Source of the DNA: Alphaproteobacteria bacterium
GTDB taxonomy: Bacteria; Pseudomonadota; Alphaproteobacteria; Rhizobiales; Devosiaceae
Length of the DNA: 64,000 bases
Assembly: GCA_018828145.1 (NCBI GenBank)
Contig: JAHJWO010000032.1
Location: 35,900-99,899, forward strand
Direction: 5' to 3'
The translations under genes and the position numbers were made by a program. Shown here piece by piece: positions 1 through 9,709 of this stretch (its first letter is position 1; each line of letters begins with the position of its first letter). The notes below the pieces were generated by a model. That model searched no databases, was not told the origin of the DNA, and saw only the letters and a program-made list of their open reading frames with translations.

Positions 1-1
1 C

Positions 2-1390
2 GCCATGCCAGTGGCCGATATGGGCCTCTTCAATGCTGCCAAGACTGCCTATGACGACATGGTCGCGGCCATGAACAAGGCAGTGGCCGTCAGCGTCGAG
101 AATGGCGACTTCTTCGCCATGCAGGAACTGGAAACAGCCAGTTTGCTGCGCCGCGATGCCAATACCATCCTTCAGGGCATGATCGACCGCAATGAAGCCG
201 TCATGGCGCAAACCAGCGTCGAAGCGCAAGCCCTCTACGAAACCTCGAAGCTGTTGCTGATCGGCCTCCTGATCGGCTCCGCCCTCATCGCTCTCGTTGC
301 CGCGGTCTGGATCGTCGTTTCGATCTCCCGTGCTCTGTCCAGCGCCGTTCGCCTCGCCAACGAAGTTGCCGACGGCAATCTCAGCGCCACTGCGGACGTC
401 AAGGGCGACGATGAGGTTGGCGATCTGATCAAGGCGCTCAACGGCATGACCCGCAAGCTGCGCGAAGTGGTGAGCGAAGTGACCTCGGCCACCCGTAATG
501 TTGCGGCCGGCAGCCAGGAAATGTCGGCCACTGCCGAACAGCTCAGCCAGGGTGCCACCGAGCAGGCTTCCTCGACCGAAGAGGCGTCTGCCTCGATGGA
601 AGAAATGGCCTCCACCATCAAGCAGAGTGCCGACAACGCCAGCCAGACCGAAAAGATCGCCCGTCAGTCGGCGGCCGATGCCATCGCCTCCGGCGAAGCA
701 GTGAACAACGCCGTCACCGCCATGCAGACGATTGCCGAAAAGATCATGGTGGTGCAGGAAATTGCCCGCCAGACCGATCTGCTCGCCCTCAACGCCGCGG
801 TGGAAGCCGCCCGTGCCGGCGAACATGGCCGCGGCTTTGCGGTCGTGGCTTCCGAAGTGCGCAAGCTCGCCGAACGCAGCCAGGCTGCCGCCGCCGAAAT
901 CTCGACGCTCTCCGGCACCACCGTCAAGGCAGCCCAGTCGGCCGGCGAAATGCTCGGCAAGCTGGTCCCCGACATCCAGCGCACGGCTGAACTGGTGGAA
1001 GAAATCTCCGCCGGCAGCCGCGAGCAGAATGCCGGCGCCGCCCAGATCAACACGGCCATCCAGCAGCTCGACAAGGTGACCCAGCAGAATACCTCGGCCG
1101 CCGAAGAAATGTCGGCGACCTCCGAAGAGCTGGCCAGCCAGGCCGAACAGCTGCAGGCCGCGATCAGCTACTTCCGCATCGACGGCCGCGCGGAGCACGC
1201 CGACAAGGCTGCCGCTCCGGCTCGGTCTCAGGCATCCAGCAAGGACCTGCGTGAGGCGATCATGGCCAGCGCGCCCCACATCGCACCACGCCGGGCTGCC
1301 AAGTCCAGCAACGGCGGCGGCTTCGATCTCGATCTCGATGACGGCCACGACGATCTCGACGGCGAATTCAGCCGCCGCGGCGCGGCCTGA
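2..1390 (+). CDS. methyl-accepting chemotaxis protein (5' end outside window)
   Basis: Chemoreceptor that signals to a CheA/CheW array at the inner membrane. The frame is open to the left edge, so the sensory N-terminus is missing. Visible parts: the end of a periplasmic helical domain, one membrane segment at about residues 84-106 of the visible protein, a HAMP domain at about 107-160, then the cytoplasmic MCP coiled coil with the typical hairpin tip ([34 protein letters not shown]). The tail is acidic and rich in Asp/Gly and has no NWETF-like tether. It is followed by cheW, cheR and cheB on the same strand, so it is likely the receptor of that operon. Confidence 0.93.
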   Translation, partial: AMPVADMGLFNAAKTAYDDMVAAMNKAVAVSVENGDFFAMQELETASLLRRDANTILQGMIDRNEAVMAQTSVEAQALYETSKLLLIGLLIGSALIALVAAVWIVVSISRALSSAVRLANEVADGNLSATADVKGDDEVGDLIKALNGMTRKLREVVSEVTSATRNVAAGSQEMSATAEQLSQGATEQASSTEEASASMEEMASTIKQSADNASQTEKIARQSAADAIASGEAVNNAVTAMQTIAEKIMVVQEIARQTDLLALNAAVEAARAGEHGRGFAVVASEVRKLAERSQAAAAEISTLSGTTVKAAQSAGEMLGKLVPDIQRTAELVEEISAGSREQNAGAAQINTAIQQLDKVTQQNTSAAEEMSATSEELASQAEQLQAAISYFRIDGRAEHADKAAAPARSQASSKDLREAIMASAPHIAPRRAAKSSNGGGFDLDLDDGHDDLDGEFSRRGAA

Positions 1391-1399
1391 GGCGGGATC

Positions 1400-1861
1400 A
1401 TGGCGGAACGCGCCCAATACGTGACGTTGGGTGTTGCGGAGGAACTCTTCGCAGCACCCGTCGACAAGGTGCAGGAAATCCTGGACATGCGGCCGATCGC
1501 CCGGCTGCCCCAGGCGCCTGACACCCTGCTCGGCATGATCGACGTGCGCGGGCAGGGCATCCCCGTGGTGGACCTGCGCCTGACGCTCGGCCTGCCAGCG
1601 GCAGCCGATACCGAGAATACCAGGATCATCGTGCTGGCCCTGAGCGGCCCGCAGGGCGATCACCGGCTTGGCCTGCGGGCCGACCGGGTGTTCGAGGTGA
1701 CCGTGCTCGACGAGGCCGAACTCGACCCGCCACCGGCGGTCGGGGGAACCTGGTCCGGTCGCTGCATTGCCGGCCTCGGCCGCCGCAACGGCAGCTTCGT
1801 GACCGTCCTCGATCTCGAGCGTCTGCTCGGCGATGTCGAGACGGTGACACAGGCCGCCTGA
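1400..1861 (+). CDS. cheW: chemotaxis coupling protein CheW
   Basis: Scaffold linking receptors to the CheA kinase. At 153 residues it is a normal single CheW domain: an N-terminal beta strand (YVTLGVAEELFAAPV), the VQEIL motif, and the region LPQAPDTLLGMIDVRGQGIPVVDLR, quoted here only as its position around residues 32-57. It begins 9 bases after the MCP stop and is probably co-transcribed with it. cheA and cheY are not in the window and may lie upstream. Confidence 0.95.
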   Translation: MAERAQYVTLGVAEELFAAPVDKVQEILDMRPIARLPQAPDTLLGMIDVRGQGIPVVDLRLTLGLPAAADTENTRIIVLALSGPQGDHRLGLRADRVFEVTVLDEAELDPPPAVGGTWSGRCIAGLGRRNGSFVTVLDLERLLGDVETVTQAA

Positions 1862-1920
1862 CAACCTCCGGCACGCGATCACTCCCGATCGCGTGCCCCT
1901 TTCCGGCCGGAGACCAGACC

Positions 1921-2805
1921 TTGCCTCAATCCATCCGCCAGGCCGTCGCGCGCGTCGAGGCCGTTGACGATGACCATCTCTCGCTGCGTGATTTCAAGCG
2001 CATTGCCGACCTGATCGGCGGCGAAGTGGGCATCAAGCTGCCGCCCGCCAAGCGCCTGATGATCGAAGGCCGCCTGCGCAAGCGCGTGCGCGCCCTTGGC
2101 CTGTCCGGGCTCGAAGCCTATAGCGCCTACCTGTTCCAGGGTGACGGGCTGCGCGCCGAGCGGCCCCATCTCATCAATGCCGTCACCACCAACAAGACCG
2201 ATTTCTTCCGCGAACCCGAGCATTTCGACGTGCTCGAGCAGCGCCTGGTGCCGGCCTTGCTCGAGCTGCGCCGCTCCGAGCGCCAGCCCCTGCTCAAGAT
2301 CTGGAGCGCGGCCAGTTCCACAGGCGCCGAGGCCTATACACTGGCCATGGTGCTGGCGGACCTCGTGGCGCAGCGCCACGATTTCCGCTTTGCCATCCTG
2401 GGGACCGACATCTCGACCTCTGTGCTCGAACAGGGCGAGCGCGCCGTCTATCCGACCGAGCTGGTCGCCCCCGTGCCGCCGGCCAAGCAGCAGCGCTACC
2501 TGATGCATGCGCGCAAGCCCGGCGCCCGGCCAGAGGTCAGGATCGTGCCCGAACTGCGCCGTCTCGTGCAGTTCGCGCGCCTCAACCTCATGGATGCCAG
2601 CTATCCCTTCGATCGGGATGTCGACGTCATCTTCCTGCGCAACGTGCTGATCTATTTCGACAAGGCCGACCAGGAAAAGGTGATCATACGCTTGGTCGAG
2701 CATCTTCGCCCCGGCGGTTATCTCATTCTTGGGCATTCCGAATCCATGATCGGCACTGCGGTGACCATGCGTCAGGTGGCCCCCGCAGTGTTCCAGAAGC
2801 CCTGA
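1921..2805 (+). CDS. cheR: chemotaxis protein methyltransferase CheR
   Basis: SAM-dependent methylation of glutamates on chemoreceptors. 294 residues, normal length: an N-terminal helical CheR_N domain (about 15-75), then the Rossmann methyltransferase with an [17 protein letters not shown]-binding loop, an ILGTDIS strand and [10 protein letters not shown]. The start is TTG with a purine-rich stretch (ccggag) upstream; no in-frame ATG precedes the conserved N-terminal helix. Lies between cheW and cheB in the chemotaxis operon. Confidence 0.94.
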   Translation: MPQSIRQAVARVEAVDDDHLSLRDFKRIADLIGGEVGIKLPPAKRLMIEGRLRKRVRALGLSGLEAYSAYLFQGDGLRAERPHLINAVTTNKTDFFREPEHFDVLEQRLVPALLELRRSERQPLLKIWSAASSTGAEAYTLAMVLADLVAQRHDFRFAILGTDISTSVLEQGERAVYPTELVAPVPPAKQQRYLMHARKPGARPEVRIVPELRRLVQFARLNLMDASYPFDRDVDVIFLRNVLIYFDKADQEKVIIRLVEHLRPGGYLILGHSESMIGTAVTMRQVAPAVFQKP

Positions 2806-2815
2806 AAGTGCTGCC

Positions 2816-3946
2816 ATGACTGACACCCGCCGCAAGATCCGCGTGCTCATCGTCGACGACAGCGCATCGGTCCGGATGACGCTGAGCGAAATCATCGGCG
2901 CCGATCCGGACCTCGAGGTCATGGCGACGGCAGCCGACCCCTATGTCGCGGTCGAGCGCATCCGCCAGGAAGTGCCCGATGTCATGTTCCTCGACATCGA
3001 ATTGCCCCGCATGGATGGCCTGACCTTCCTGCGCAAGATCATGAGCCAGCGGCCCATCCCTGTGGTCATCTGTTCGAGCCTTGCCGAGGCCGGCTCCGAA
3101 ACGCTGATGCAGGCGCTGGAAGCCGGCGCTGTCGATGTGGTGGCCAAGCCGCGGGTCGATACGACCCAGTTCCTGCAGGAATCGCGCATGCGCATCTGCG
3201 ATGCCGCCAAGGCTGCCGCGCATGCCAAGTTCCGCGGCGTGCACAAGCCGCCACCGCCGGCGATGAATATCGAAGCCAAGCTCACCGCCGATGCAATCAT
3301 TCCGCCCCATTCGGAGGCGCGTGCCGCCTCGGTGCGCGCCAAGCAGCCCGACACCGACCCGATCGTCTGCATTGGCGCGTCCACCGGCGGCACCGAGGCA
3401 CTGCGCGAAGTGCTCGAAAAGCTGTCGATCAGCAGTCCAGGCATCGTCATCGTCCAGCACATGCCGGAGAAGTTCACCAATGCCTTTGCGCGGCGCCTCA
3501 ACGGCATCTGTGCCGTCGAGGTGAGGGAAGCTGCGGATGGGGATGTCGTGCAGGCCGGTCGGGTTCTCATCGCGCCCGGCAACCAGCATATGGTGCTGCA
3601 CCGTACCGGCAGCCGCTACACCGTCAATATCGTCGACGGCCCCCATGTGGCGCGGCACCGGCCATCGGTGGACGTGCTGTTCCGATCGGCCTCCCAGGTG
3701 GCCGGCCGCAATGCCATGGGCATCATCCTGACCGGCATGGGCGATGACGGCGCACGCGGCCTGCTCGAAATGCGCCAGGCGGGCAGCTACACCCTGGCCC
3801 AGGACGAAGACAGCAGCGTGGTCTTTGGCATGCCCAAGGAAGCCATCCAGCGCGGGGCTGCCGCCAAGGTGGTGCCACTCGCGCGAGTGGCCAGCGAGAT
3901 CGAAACCTACGGGCGCACCGCGCTTCGCACGGGAACCATGACATGA
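2816..3946 (+). CDS. cheB: protein-glutamate methylesterase CheB
   Basis: Response-regulator methylesterase that removes receptor methyl groups and counteracts CheR. 376 residues: receiver domain at 8-125 with acidic pair D14/D15 and phospho-acceptor D60 ([11 protein letters not shown]), a linker at about 140-180, then the esterase domain with catalytic S189 (GASTGG), H215 (VQHMP) and D311 (GMGDDGA). All catalytic residues are present. It starts 10 bases after cheR and its stop overlaps the next start (ATGA), suggesting translational coupling. Confidence 0.96.
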   Translation: MTDTRRKIRVLIVDDSASVRMTLSEIIGADPDLEVMATAADPYVAVERIRQEVPDVMFLDIELPRMDGLTFLRKIMSQRPIPVVICSSLAEAGSETLMQALEAGAVDVVAKPRVDTTQFLQESRMRICDAAKAAAHAKFRGVHKPPPPAMNIEAKLTADAIIPPHSEARAASVRAKQPDTDPIVCIGASTGGTEALREVLEKLSISSPGIVIVQHMPEKFTNAFARRLNGICAVEVREAADGDVVQAGRVLIAPGNQHMVLHRTGSRYTVNIVDGPHVARHRPSVDVLFRSASQVAGRNAMGIILTGMGDDGARGLLEMRQAGSYTLAQDEDSSVVFGMPKEAIQRGAAAKVVPLARVASEIETYGRTALRTGTMT

Positions 3947-5679
3947 CGGCACGGGCTATTGCGCAATCTCAAGCGACGGCGGACGCCACGAACCTGCGCG
4001 GCTTTGGCCATGCGCTTGCCGCGCCGCGCGAGCAGATCGAATCCACCTTCCTCGCCGTGGGCGCCCGCCTTGCCGAAGGTGCGGCCATGCTCAACCGCGT
4101 CACCAAGGTCTTCGAGGCCCTGCCAGCCGAGCTGCAGAGCCCGGAACTTCAGGAGGCCTCCACCCGCCTTGCCGAGGTCGGCCACCAGGCCAAGACCATA
4201 TCGAGCATGTTTGCGACCGAGCAGGCCGACCTTGCACGCCTCGTTACCGTGGTTGCAGCAGCCGAGCATCCGATTTCCGAGCTGCGCCGCACCGTTAAGA
4301 TGATGGGCATCGTCGCCATCAATGCGCGCGTAGTCGCCGCCAGCGTGGTGGGTGATGGTGACGATTTCGACGTCTTCACCACGGATATCGCCAAGCTTTC
4401 CGAAACCGCTACCTCGACCATCCAGGCCTTCACGACCGCCTATCGCCGCCTGACCGACGAGGTCGGTCACGCAGCGCGCCAGCGCGGCCAATTCGAGAAT
4501 GCCCATGCGGATACCCTGAGCGAACTCGCCGCCGGCATGGATGCCGCGCTTGCCGATCTCGCGCGCCAGCGGGCGGTCTCCGTCGACGGGGCAGCCGAGA
4601 CCGGTCGCGTGACGCGCCAGATCGTTGGCCGCATCGCCGGCGCTGTCATGGCCCTGCAGGTGGGCGATGCCACAAGGCAACGCATCGAGCATGTCGAGAG
4701 CGGCCTGGACGCACTGTGCGATCTTGTCGAGGGCGGTGCCCTTTCCACGGATGAAGAGAACGTGGCTCTCGCCGCGTTCGGCGGATTGCAGGTGAAGCAG
4801 CTATCCGCTGCCGCCGACGCCTTTGAAGGCGATGTTGCCGAGGCCGGCGCCGCGCTGCGCGACCTGGCGGCCGATGCCGGGGCGATCATGACGCAGAGCC
4901 GCGCCACTTACGGCAAGGGGGATGGCGGCGATTCTTCGCTGGCGACGCTGAGCCAGGCCGTTCGTCATGCGGCCCGGGTGCTGCGCGATTGCGAGGCCGA
5001 GCGCGGCAAGCTCGAGCAGGTTGCAACGGCTGTGCTGGGCACGGTGGGCGTCTTGCTGAGCCATGTCGAGGCCGTGCAGGAGATCGAGGCCAATATGCGC
5101 CTGGTCAGCCTCAACGCCGCCGTCAAGTGTGCCCAGCTCGGGCCGCGCGGTGCGGCGCTCAATGTCATCGCTCGCCAACTGCGTGAACTGACCGGCGAAA
5201 CGGTGGCCGCCGCCGAGGCGGCCATGGCCGGCCTGCACGAAGCGGCAGGGCTCGCCCAGTCCTTCGGTGCGGCCGCCAATGGCGATACGGCTGGCCGCGT
5301 TGGCCAGCTCGAGCAGGAGGCGAGTGCCTCGCTGGTCCTGCTGCAGGGGGTCGACAAGGCGCTTGCCGATGCGCTGGGCACGCTCAATCGCGATGGTCCC
5401 CATGTCATCGAGCTGCTTGGCGTGGCGGCCGAGACTTTCACCAGCCAGGCGGCCATCTCCGAGAGCATGCGCGACCTTGAAATGCAGCTGGTGGCCGCTT
5501 GTCCTGCCCCCGCGGCGGCAGCGCCATCCGGCGCCATTGCCGACGCCCTCTCCGCCCACAGGGCCCGTTATACGATGGACGCCGAACGGCGCATTCATGA
5601 GCAGATGTTCGGGCGCGACCTCGCCGAACCGCCACAAGCGCCAGCAACCGAGGCCGATGACGACGACATCTTCTTCTAG
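3943..5679 (+). CDS. soluble MCP-like chemotaxis protein with CheZ-like motif
   Basis: 578-residue, almost entirely helical, Ala-rich cytoplasmic protein with no signal peptide or membrane segment. Two stretches resemble degenerate MCP hairpin tips: around residues 120-150 ([15 protein letters not shown]) and 380-415 ([16 protein letters not shown]). Between them, D242-A-T-R-Q246 in an amphipathic helix ([14 protein letters not shown]) has the D-x-T-x-Q spacing of the CheZ phosphatase helix, and the protein ends in an acidic-aromatic tail (DDDDIFF) like CheY-binding tails. Coupled to cheB by an ATGA overlap. A role in phospho-CheY handling is inference; it could instead be a cytosolic signalling scaffold. 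Confidence 0.72.
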   Translation: MTARAIAQSQATADATNLRGFGHALAAPREQIESTFLAVGARLAEGAAMLNRVTKVFEALPAELQSPELQEASTRLAEVGHQAKTISSMFATEQADLARLVTVVAAAEHPISELRRTVKMMGIVAINARVVAASVVGDGDDFDVFTTDIAKLSETATSTIQAFTTAYRRLTDEVGHAARQRGQFENAHADTLSELAAGMDAALADLARQRAVSVDGAAETGRVTRQIVGRIAGAVMALQVGDATRQRIEHVESGLDALCDLVEGGALSTDEENVALAAFGGLQVKQLSAAADAFEGDVAEAGAALRDLAADAGAIMTQSRATYGKGDGGDSSLATLSQAVRHAARVLRDCEAERGKLEQVATAVLGTVGVLLSHVEAVQEIEANMRLVSLNAAVKCAQLGPRGAALNVIARQLRELTGETVAAAEAAMAGLHEAAGLAQSFGAAANGDTAGRVGQLEQEASASLVLLQGVDKALADALGTLNRDGPHVIELLGVAAETFTSQAAISESMRDLEMQLVAACPAPAAAAPSGAIADALSAHRARYTMDAERRIHEQMFGRDLAEPPQAPATEADDDDIFF

Positions 5680-5685
5680 CGGGGG

Positions 5686-6798
5686 CTAGCCCGAATAGGC
5701 CTTGAAGTGCTTGGAGAGCTTGAGGGTCTGCGCCTGATAGTTCGACCCCAGCGCCGAGCCATAGAGACGGTCCGGCTTTTCCGCCAGCCGCTCATAGATG
5801 AGCCGGCCGATGGTCTGGCCGTGGCCGAGCAGGAACGGCACCTCGCGGCTGCGCACCTCGAGTACCGCGCGGCTGCCCGTACCCCCGGCTGACGAATGCC
5901 CGAAGCCTGGATCGAAGAAGCCGGCATAGTGGACGCGGAATTCGCCCACGAGGGGATCGAACGGCACCATTTCGGCGGCGTGCGTCGGCGGCACATGCAC
6001 CGCCTCGTCGCTGACAAGGATGTAGAATTCGTCGGGGTCAAGGATCAGTTCCTCGCGGCCGCGATTGACCAGCGGGTCCCAGAAATCCAGCACATCGAGG
6101 GCGGCCTTCTTGTCCACGTCCACCACCGCCGTGTGGCGGCGCGAGCGGAAGCCGATCAACCCGTTGCGCCCCGCGCCCTTGAGGTCGATCGAGAGGGCGA
6201 CGCCTTCACCCACCGGTACGTCATTGTCAAAGACCAGCGTATCGCTGGCATGCAGCGCCTGATGCTCGGCCACTGTCAGCCGGTTGTCACCACAGCGGAA
6301 GCGCATTTGCGACAGGCGTGAACCGGTCCGCACCAGGACGGGAAAGGTGCGGGGACTGACCTCGAGGTAAAGCGGTCCCTTGTAGCCGGCCGGCATCTGG
6401 TCGAAGCCGCGTGCCCGGTCGCCGATGACGCGGGTAAAGACATCCAGTCGACCTGTTGAACTCTTGGGATTGGCCGAGGCGCTGACCGCGTCCGGCAGGT
6501 TGAGACTTTCCTGCAGCGGCACGAGGTAAACGCAACCGCGCTCGAGCACGGCGCCCTTGGTCAGGTCGATCTCGTGCAGCTTGAGCGCCTCAATGCGCTC
6601 GGCCACCGAATGGCTGGGGCCGGGCAGGAAGCTGGAGCGCACGCGAAAGGCGACATCGCCCAACCGCAGGTCGAGGCTCGCCGGCTGCACCTGGTCGGCC
6701 TCGAACGGCCGCGCCGTGCCGATCGCACCCTGCTTGTGCAGCAGCTCGATCAACCGTGCCGGAAACACGCCCTGCGGCCAGTCCTGTTGCTTGTCCAT
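5686..6798 (-). CDS. dcd: 2'-deoxycytidine 5'-triphosphate deaminase (long alphaproteobacterial form)
   Basis: Deaminates dCTP to dUTP for dTMP synthesis. At 370 residues it is about twice the length of E. coli Dcd and matches the long alphaproteobacterial type, which looks like two dUTPase-fold halves. First half: QPASLDLRLGD, then VSASANPKSSTGRLDVF and YLEVSPRTFPVLVR. Second half: GRNGLIGFRSRRHTAVVDVD and HYAGFFDPGFGHS. Start ATG at 6798-6796. Convergent with the chemotaxis operon, with 6 bases between the stops, and divergent from metZ. Confidence 0.9.
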   Translation of the reverse strand: MDKQQDWPQGVFPARLIELLHKQGAIGTARPFEADQVQPASLDLRLGDVAFRVRSSFLPGPSHSVAERIEALKLHEIDLTKGAVLERGCVYLVPLQESLNLPDAVSASANPKSSTGRLDVFTRVIGDRARGFDQMPAGYKGPLYLEVSPRTFPVLVRTGSRLSQMRFRCGDNRLTVAEHQALHASDTLVFDNDVPVGEGVALSIDLKGAGRNGLIGFRSRRHTAVVDVDKKAALDVLDFWDPLVNRGREELILDPDEFYILVSDEAVHVPPTHAAEMVPFDPLVGEFRVHYAGFFDPGFGHSSAGGTGSRAVLEVRSREVPFLLGHGQTIGRLIYERLAEKPDRLYGSALGSNYQAQTLKLSKHFKAYSG

Positions 6799-6880
6799 GC
6801 TGTGCGCTTCCTATCCCTGCAGTTCCCTAGCAACCCCGGCAATTGACGCCAACTGGCAATTGGCCTTAGATCACAACCCA

Positions 6881-6932
6881 GTGGTGATTTGGCCGGTCGC
6901 TTGCAGCCACTTAAAACAAATTGCTAAAGACC
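6881..6932 (+). promoter_or_regulatory. SAM-II riboswitch aptamer upstream of metZ
   Basis: The sequence fits the alphaproteobacterial SAM-II (metA) motif: P1 arms GTGG 6881-6884 and CCAC 6907-6910, the conserved loop GATTTGGCCGG, then TTAAAACAAATTGCTAAAGACC, whose GACC (6929-6932) pairs with GGTC (6895-6898) to close the pseudoknot. It lies directly before the O-succinylhomoserine sulfhydrylase gene, the classic SAM-II target. Confidence 0.88.
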
Positions 6933-6940
6933 GTTTGGGA

Positions 6941-6970
6941 ACCGGCCGCCTGTATGCGTGCCGGTTTTTT
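6941..6970 (+). terminator. intrinsic terminator between SAM-II aptamer and metZ
   Basis: ACCGGC (6941-6946) pairs with GCCGGT (6960-6965) around a partly paired loop and runs straight into six T (6965-6970), just before the metZ ribosome site. The left arm ACCGGCC (6941-6947) is also the exact complement of GGCCGGT (6891-6897) inside the aptamer, giving a possible antiterminator. Confidence 0.72.
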
Positions 6971-6986
6971 GTTTGAAAGCGTGACG

Positions 6987-8195
6987 ATGTCAAAGGCCAA
7001 CAACCCCCTGAGCAACCCGACCGCATGGTCGCCCGATACCCAGCTGGTTCATGGCGGCTCGATGCGCTCGGAGTTCAATGAGACCAGCGAGGCACTGTTC
7101 CTGTCCTCCGGTTACAGCTATCCGACCTCGGATCATGCCGAGCGGCTGTTCAAGGGCGAGATCCCCGGGGCGCACAACTACTCGCGCTTTGCCAACCCCA
7201 CCGTCGACATGTTCCAGAACCGCATGGCCCTCCTCGAAGGCGCCGAAGCCGCACGCGGCTTTGCATCCGGCATGGCGGCGGTGACCAATGCGGTCATGAG
7301 CCAGGTGCGGGCCGGCGACCATATCGTGGCCAGCCGTGCACTGTTCGGCGGCTGTCGCTTCGTCATCGAGGATTTCATGCCGCGCTGGGGCGTCAGCTCG
7401 ACGCTTGTCGATGGCCGCGACCCGGAGAACTTCGCCCGGGCCATGCAGCCCAATACCAAGGTTGTCTTCATCGAGACGCCGACCAATCCAACCTTGGAGC
7501 TGGTCGATATCAAGGCCGTGGCTGATATCGCCCATGCCCATGGCGCCGTGCTGATTGTCGACAACGTCTTCGCGACCGCACTCTGGCAGAAGCCGCTGCT
7601 GCTGGGCGCCGACCTCGTCACCTATTCGGCCACCAAGCATATCGACGGGCAGGGCAGGGTGCTGGGCGGCATCGTCCTGGGTAGCAAGGCCCTGATCGAG
7701 GGCGACGTCCACACCTTCCTGCGCCAGACCGGCGCAACGCTCAGTGCCTTCAACGCCTGGGTGCTGGTCAAGGGGCTCGAAACGCTGCCGCTGCGCGTAC
7801 GCCAGATGACGGACAGCGCCGCCAAGGTGGCCGACGCCCTGGCCGAGCATCCCAAGGTGGAGAAGGTGATCTATCCGCATCACCCAAGCCACCCGCAATA
7901 TGACCTTGCCAAGGCACAGATGGCCCGCGGTTCGACCCTGCTGGCGTTTGAAGTCAAGGGCGGGCAGGAGGCGGCATTCACACTGTCGGACTCGCTGGCC
8001 GTGATCCTCATCTCCAACAATCTGGGCGACGCCAAGTCCATCATCACCCATCCGCGCACCACTACCCATCAGCGCCTGACCGAAGATGTGCGGCTGGAGA
8101 CGGGCGTCACCCCCGGCCTGCTGCGGCTGTCGGTTGGCCTCGAAGCCAGCGACGATCTGATTGCCGACCTGATGTATGGCTTGGATCAGGTTTAG
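6987..8195 (+). CDS. metZ: O-succinylhomoserine sulfhydrylase
   Basis: PLP enzyme making homocysteine directly from O-succinylhomoserine and sulfide in methionine synthesis. 402 residues from ATG 6987; an earlier in-frame TTG at 6921 falls inside the riboswitch and is rejected. Signatures: TQLVHGG near the N-terminus, NYSRFANPTVD, ASGMAAVTNAVMS, the PLP lysine K217 in YSATKHIDGQ, and GATLSAFNAWVLVKGLETL typical of the Cys/Met metabolism PLP family. Probably shut off when SAM is abundant, through the SAM-II element and terminator in its leader. Confidence 0.94.
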   Translation: MSKANNPLSNPTAWSPDTQLVHGGSMRSEFNETSEALFLSSGYSYPTSDHAERLFKGEIPGAHNYSRFANPTVDMFQNRMALLEGAEAARGFASGMAAVTNAVMSQVRAGDHIVASRALFGGCRFVIEDFMPRWGVSSTLVDGRDPENFARAMQPNTKVVFIETPTNPTLELVDIKAVADIAHAHGAVLIVDNVFATALWQKPLLLGADLVTYSATKHIDGQGRVLGGIVLGSKALIEGDVHTFLRQTGATLSAFNAWVLVKGLETLPLRVRQMTDSAAKVADALAEHPKVEKVIYPHHPSHPQYDLAKAQMARGSTLLAFEVKGGQEAAFTLSDSLAVILISNNLGDAKSIITHPRTTTHQRLTEDVRLETGVTPGLLRLSVGLEASDDLIADLMYGLDQV

Positions 8196-8220
8196 GCCGG
8201 CGATGCACATCCTACCCGTG

Positions 8221-8340
8221 ACGCACCCCCTCCCAGCCTCCCCCAAGGGGGAGGTGCGGCTTCGTGCGTTTGGCTGGATCGTGCCACGAATGCTGAACCA
8301 CACCTCCCCCTCGATGGGGCAGGCCGGGAGGGGGTGGGGC
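8221..8340. repeat. intergenic inverted-repeat element, copy A
   Basis: Composite palindrome: outer arms CACCCCCTCCC (8224-8234) and GGGAGGGGGTG (8326-8336), an inner hairpin CCTCCCCC-aa-GGGGGAGG (8238-8255), and a core TTTGGCTGGATCGTGCCAC shared with copy C at 59796-59911. The signal-peptide gene that follows appears to begin inside it. Confidence 0.8.
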
Positions 8341-9144
8341 CGCTCACTCATCGCCCTCGCCCTTGCTCTCCTCGCCGTGCCCGCCGCCGCGCAATCGCTG
8401 CCCCACCATTCGGACCCAACGGCCCGTGAAATCCCGCCCAGCCTCAGTCCGGTGCCGGCCATTCGCTTCCTCACCACGGCCGATTTTCCGCCCTTCAACT
8501 TCCGGGATACCGGTGGGGAGCTGATCGGCTTCAATGTCGATCTGGCCAAGCGCATCTGCGCCGAGGTCAATGTCGCCTGCACCATCCAGGCCTGGCCCTG
8601 GGAACAGGCCGCCAGCGCTTTGGCCGACAATCAGGGCGATGCGCTGATTGCCGGTCTTGCCATGTCCGAGGAAGCGGGAGCGCAGTTTGATTTTTCCTCG
8701 ACCTACCTGGCGCTGCCCGGCAGGTTTGTGGCCCGCGCCGCCGATATCGTCAGCTTCGACGCCAATGCTCTGGCCGGTCGAAGCGTAGCCGTGCGGAGCG
8801 GCAGCACACACGAGACCTTCCTCACCCGCTATCTTCCCGAAGCGACGATCCAGCGCTTTGACAGCGAGATTGACGCGCTCGTGGCGCTGCGGGAGGGCAA
8901 TGCCGAGGTGTTTTTCGGCGACGCCATGCGCTCCTCGTTCTGGCTCAACGAGAACCTGAACTGCTGCGGCTTTGCCGGCGAACCCTATTTCCGTCCGCAG
9001 CTTTTCGGCGAAGGGCTGGCTGTTGCCGTCCCCGCTGGCAATGACGCGGTACGTCACGCCATCGATTGGGCGCTGATCAAGCTGCAGGACAATGGCGCGC
9101 TGGACGAACTCTACCTGCGCTGGTTCCCCGTCGGCTTCTACTAG
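8314..9144 (+). CDS. periplasmic substrate-binding protein (family 3, polar amino acid type)
   Basis: Secreted solute-binding protein of the SBP_bac_3 type, usually the receptor of an amino acid ABC importer. From ATG 8314 it has 276 residues: signal peptide of about 27 residues ending in VPAAAQ, then the fold start IRFLTTADFPPFNFRDTGGE, GFNVDLAKRICAE, and AGRSVAVRSGSTHE. No permease or ATPase is adjacent, so the partner is unknown. Starts at 8290 and 8203 are also in frame, but only 8314 puts the hydrophobic stretch at the N-terminus. That ATG lies in repeat copy A and has no clear ribosome site. Confidence 0.8.
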   Translation: MGQAGRGWGRSLIALALALLAVPAAAQSLPHHSDPTAREIPPSLSPVPAIRFLTTADFPPFNFRDTGGELIGFNVDLAKRICAEVNVACTIQAWPWEQAASALADNQGDALIAGLAMSEEAGAQFDFSSTYLALPGRFVARAADIVSFDANALAGRSVAVRSGSTHETFLTRYLPEATIQRFDSEIDALVALREGNAEVFFGDAMRSSFWLNENLNCCGFAGEPYFRPQLFGEGLAVAVPAGNDAVRHAIDWALIKLQDNGALDELYLRWFPVGFY

Positions 9145-9554
9145 GCCGGCATGCGCCGGTGGCGGGCCCGCGCGGCCGCCTCGATTGCAGCCGTGGTCAG
9201 CCGGTCGAGATCGAGCTTGTCGCGCAGCATTTCGAGGAAGCGCAGTTCCTCCTGCTCAAGATAGAGATCGACCGAGGCGATCTCCACGGCGACCGCATAG
9301 GCGGTATCCTGCAGCTTCTTGGGCAAGACGGCGATGGCATCATCCATCACCTGATCAAGGCCGCCAGGGCCGTTGAGCTTGTCGGCGCAGGCATTGGCGA
9401 CAGCGGCCAGCCGGTTCTTGTCAAAGCCCTCGAACACTGGCAACCGGCCGATCAGCGACTGGATGCGCACCAGTTCCTTTTCCGTCATGGCACTGTCGGA
9501 CGAGGCGGCAACGATCATCAGATGAATGAGAGCGTCATGAGCGGTATTGGGCAT
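9141..9554 (-). CDS. TerB-family protein
   Basis: 137-residue helical acidic protein resembling the TerB/DjlA-N (tellurite resistance B) fold: an N-terminal ALIHLMIVAASSDSAMTEKEL with the Asp/Glu cluster seen in these proteins, then repeated amphipathic helices (YAVAVEIASVDLYLEQEELRFLEML). Start ATG 9554-9552 is preceded by GGGAAAG on its strand. Its stop shares the CTAG at 9141-9144 with the convergent binding-protein gene. No other ter gene is nearby; its role is unknown and tellurite resistance should not be assumed. Confidence 0.78.
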   Translation of the reverse strand: MPNTAHDALIHLMIVAASSDSAMTEKELVRIQSLIGRLPVFEGFDKNRLAAVANACADKLNGPGGLDQVMDDAIAVLPKKLQDTAYAVAVEIASVDLYLEQEELRFLEMLRDKLDLDRLTTAAIEAAARARHRRMPA

Positions 9555-9709
9555 CAGGCTTTCCCGGTCTGGCTTTGCATCGATAGCTAGGCGCCCCGCG
9601 ATGCGTTGGCAAGCGCCTGCGACATTGCGCTGCTGCGCACGCCCACGTTGACGCAGGCGCCTTTGGATGCAACACAGCCCGGCACTCCTCCATCCTGAAA
9701 GGCCACACC

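Noticed and set aside
6921..6986. TTG start for metZ
   Set aside because: It lies within the conserved SAM-II aptamer; ATG 6987 fits the family N-terminus.
6990..8630. 546-residue open frame opposite metZ
   Set aside because: Shadow of metZ and the binding-protein gene; spans repeat copy A and has no recognisable domain.
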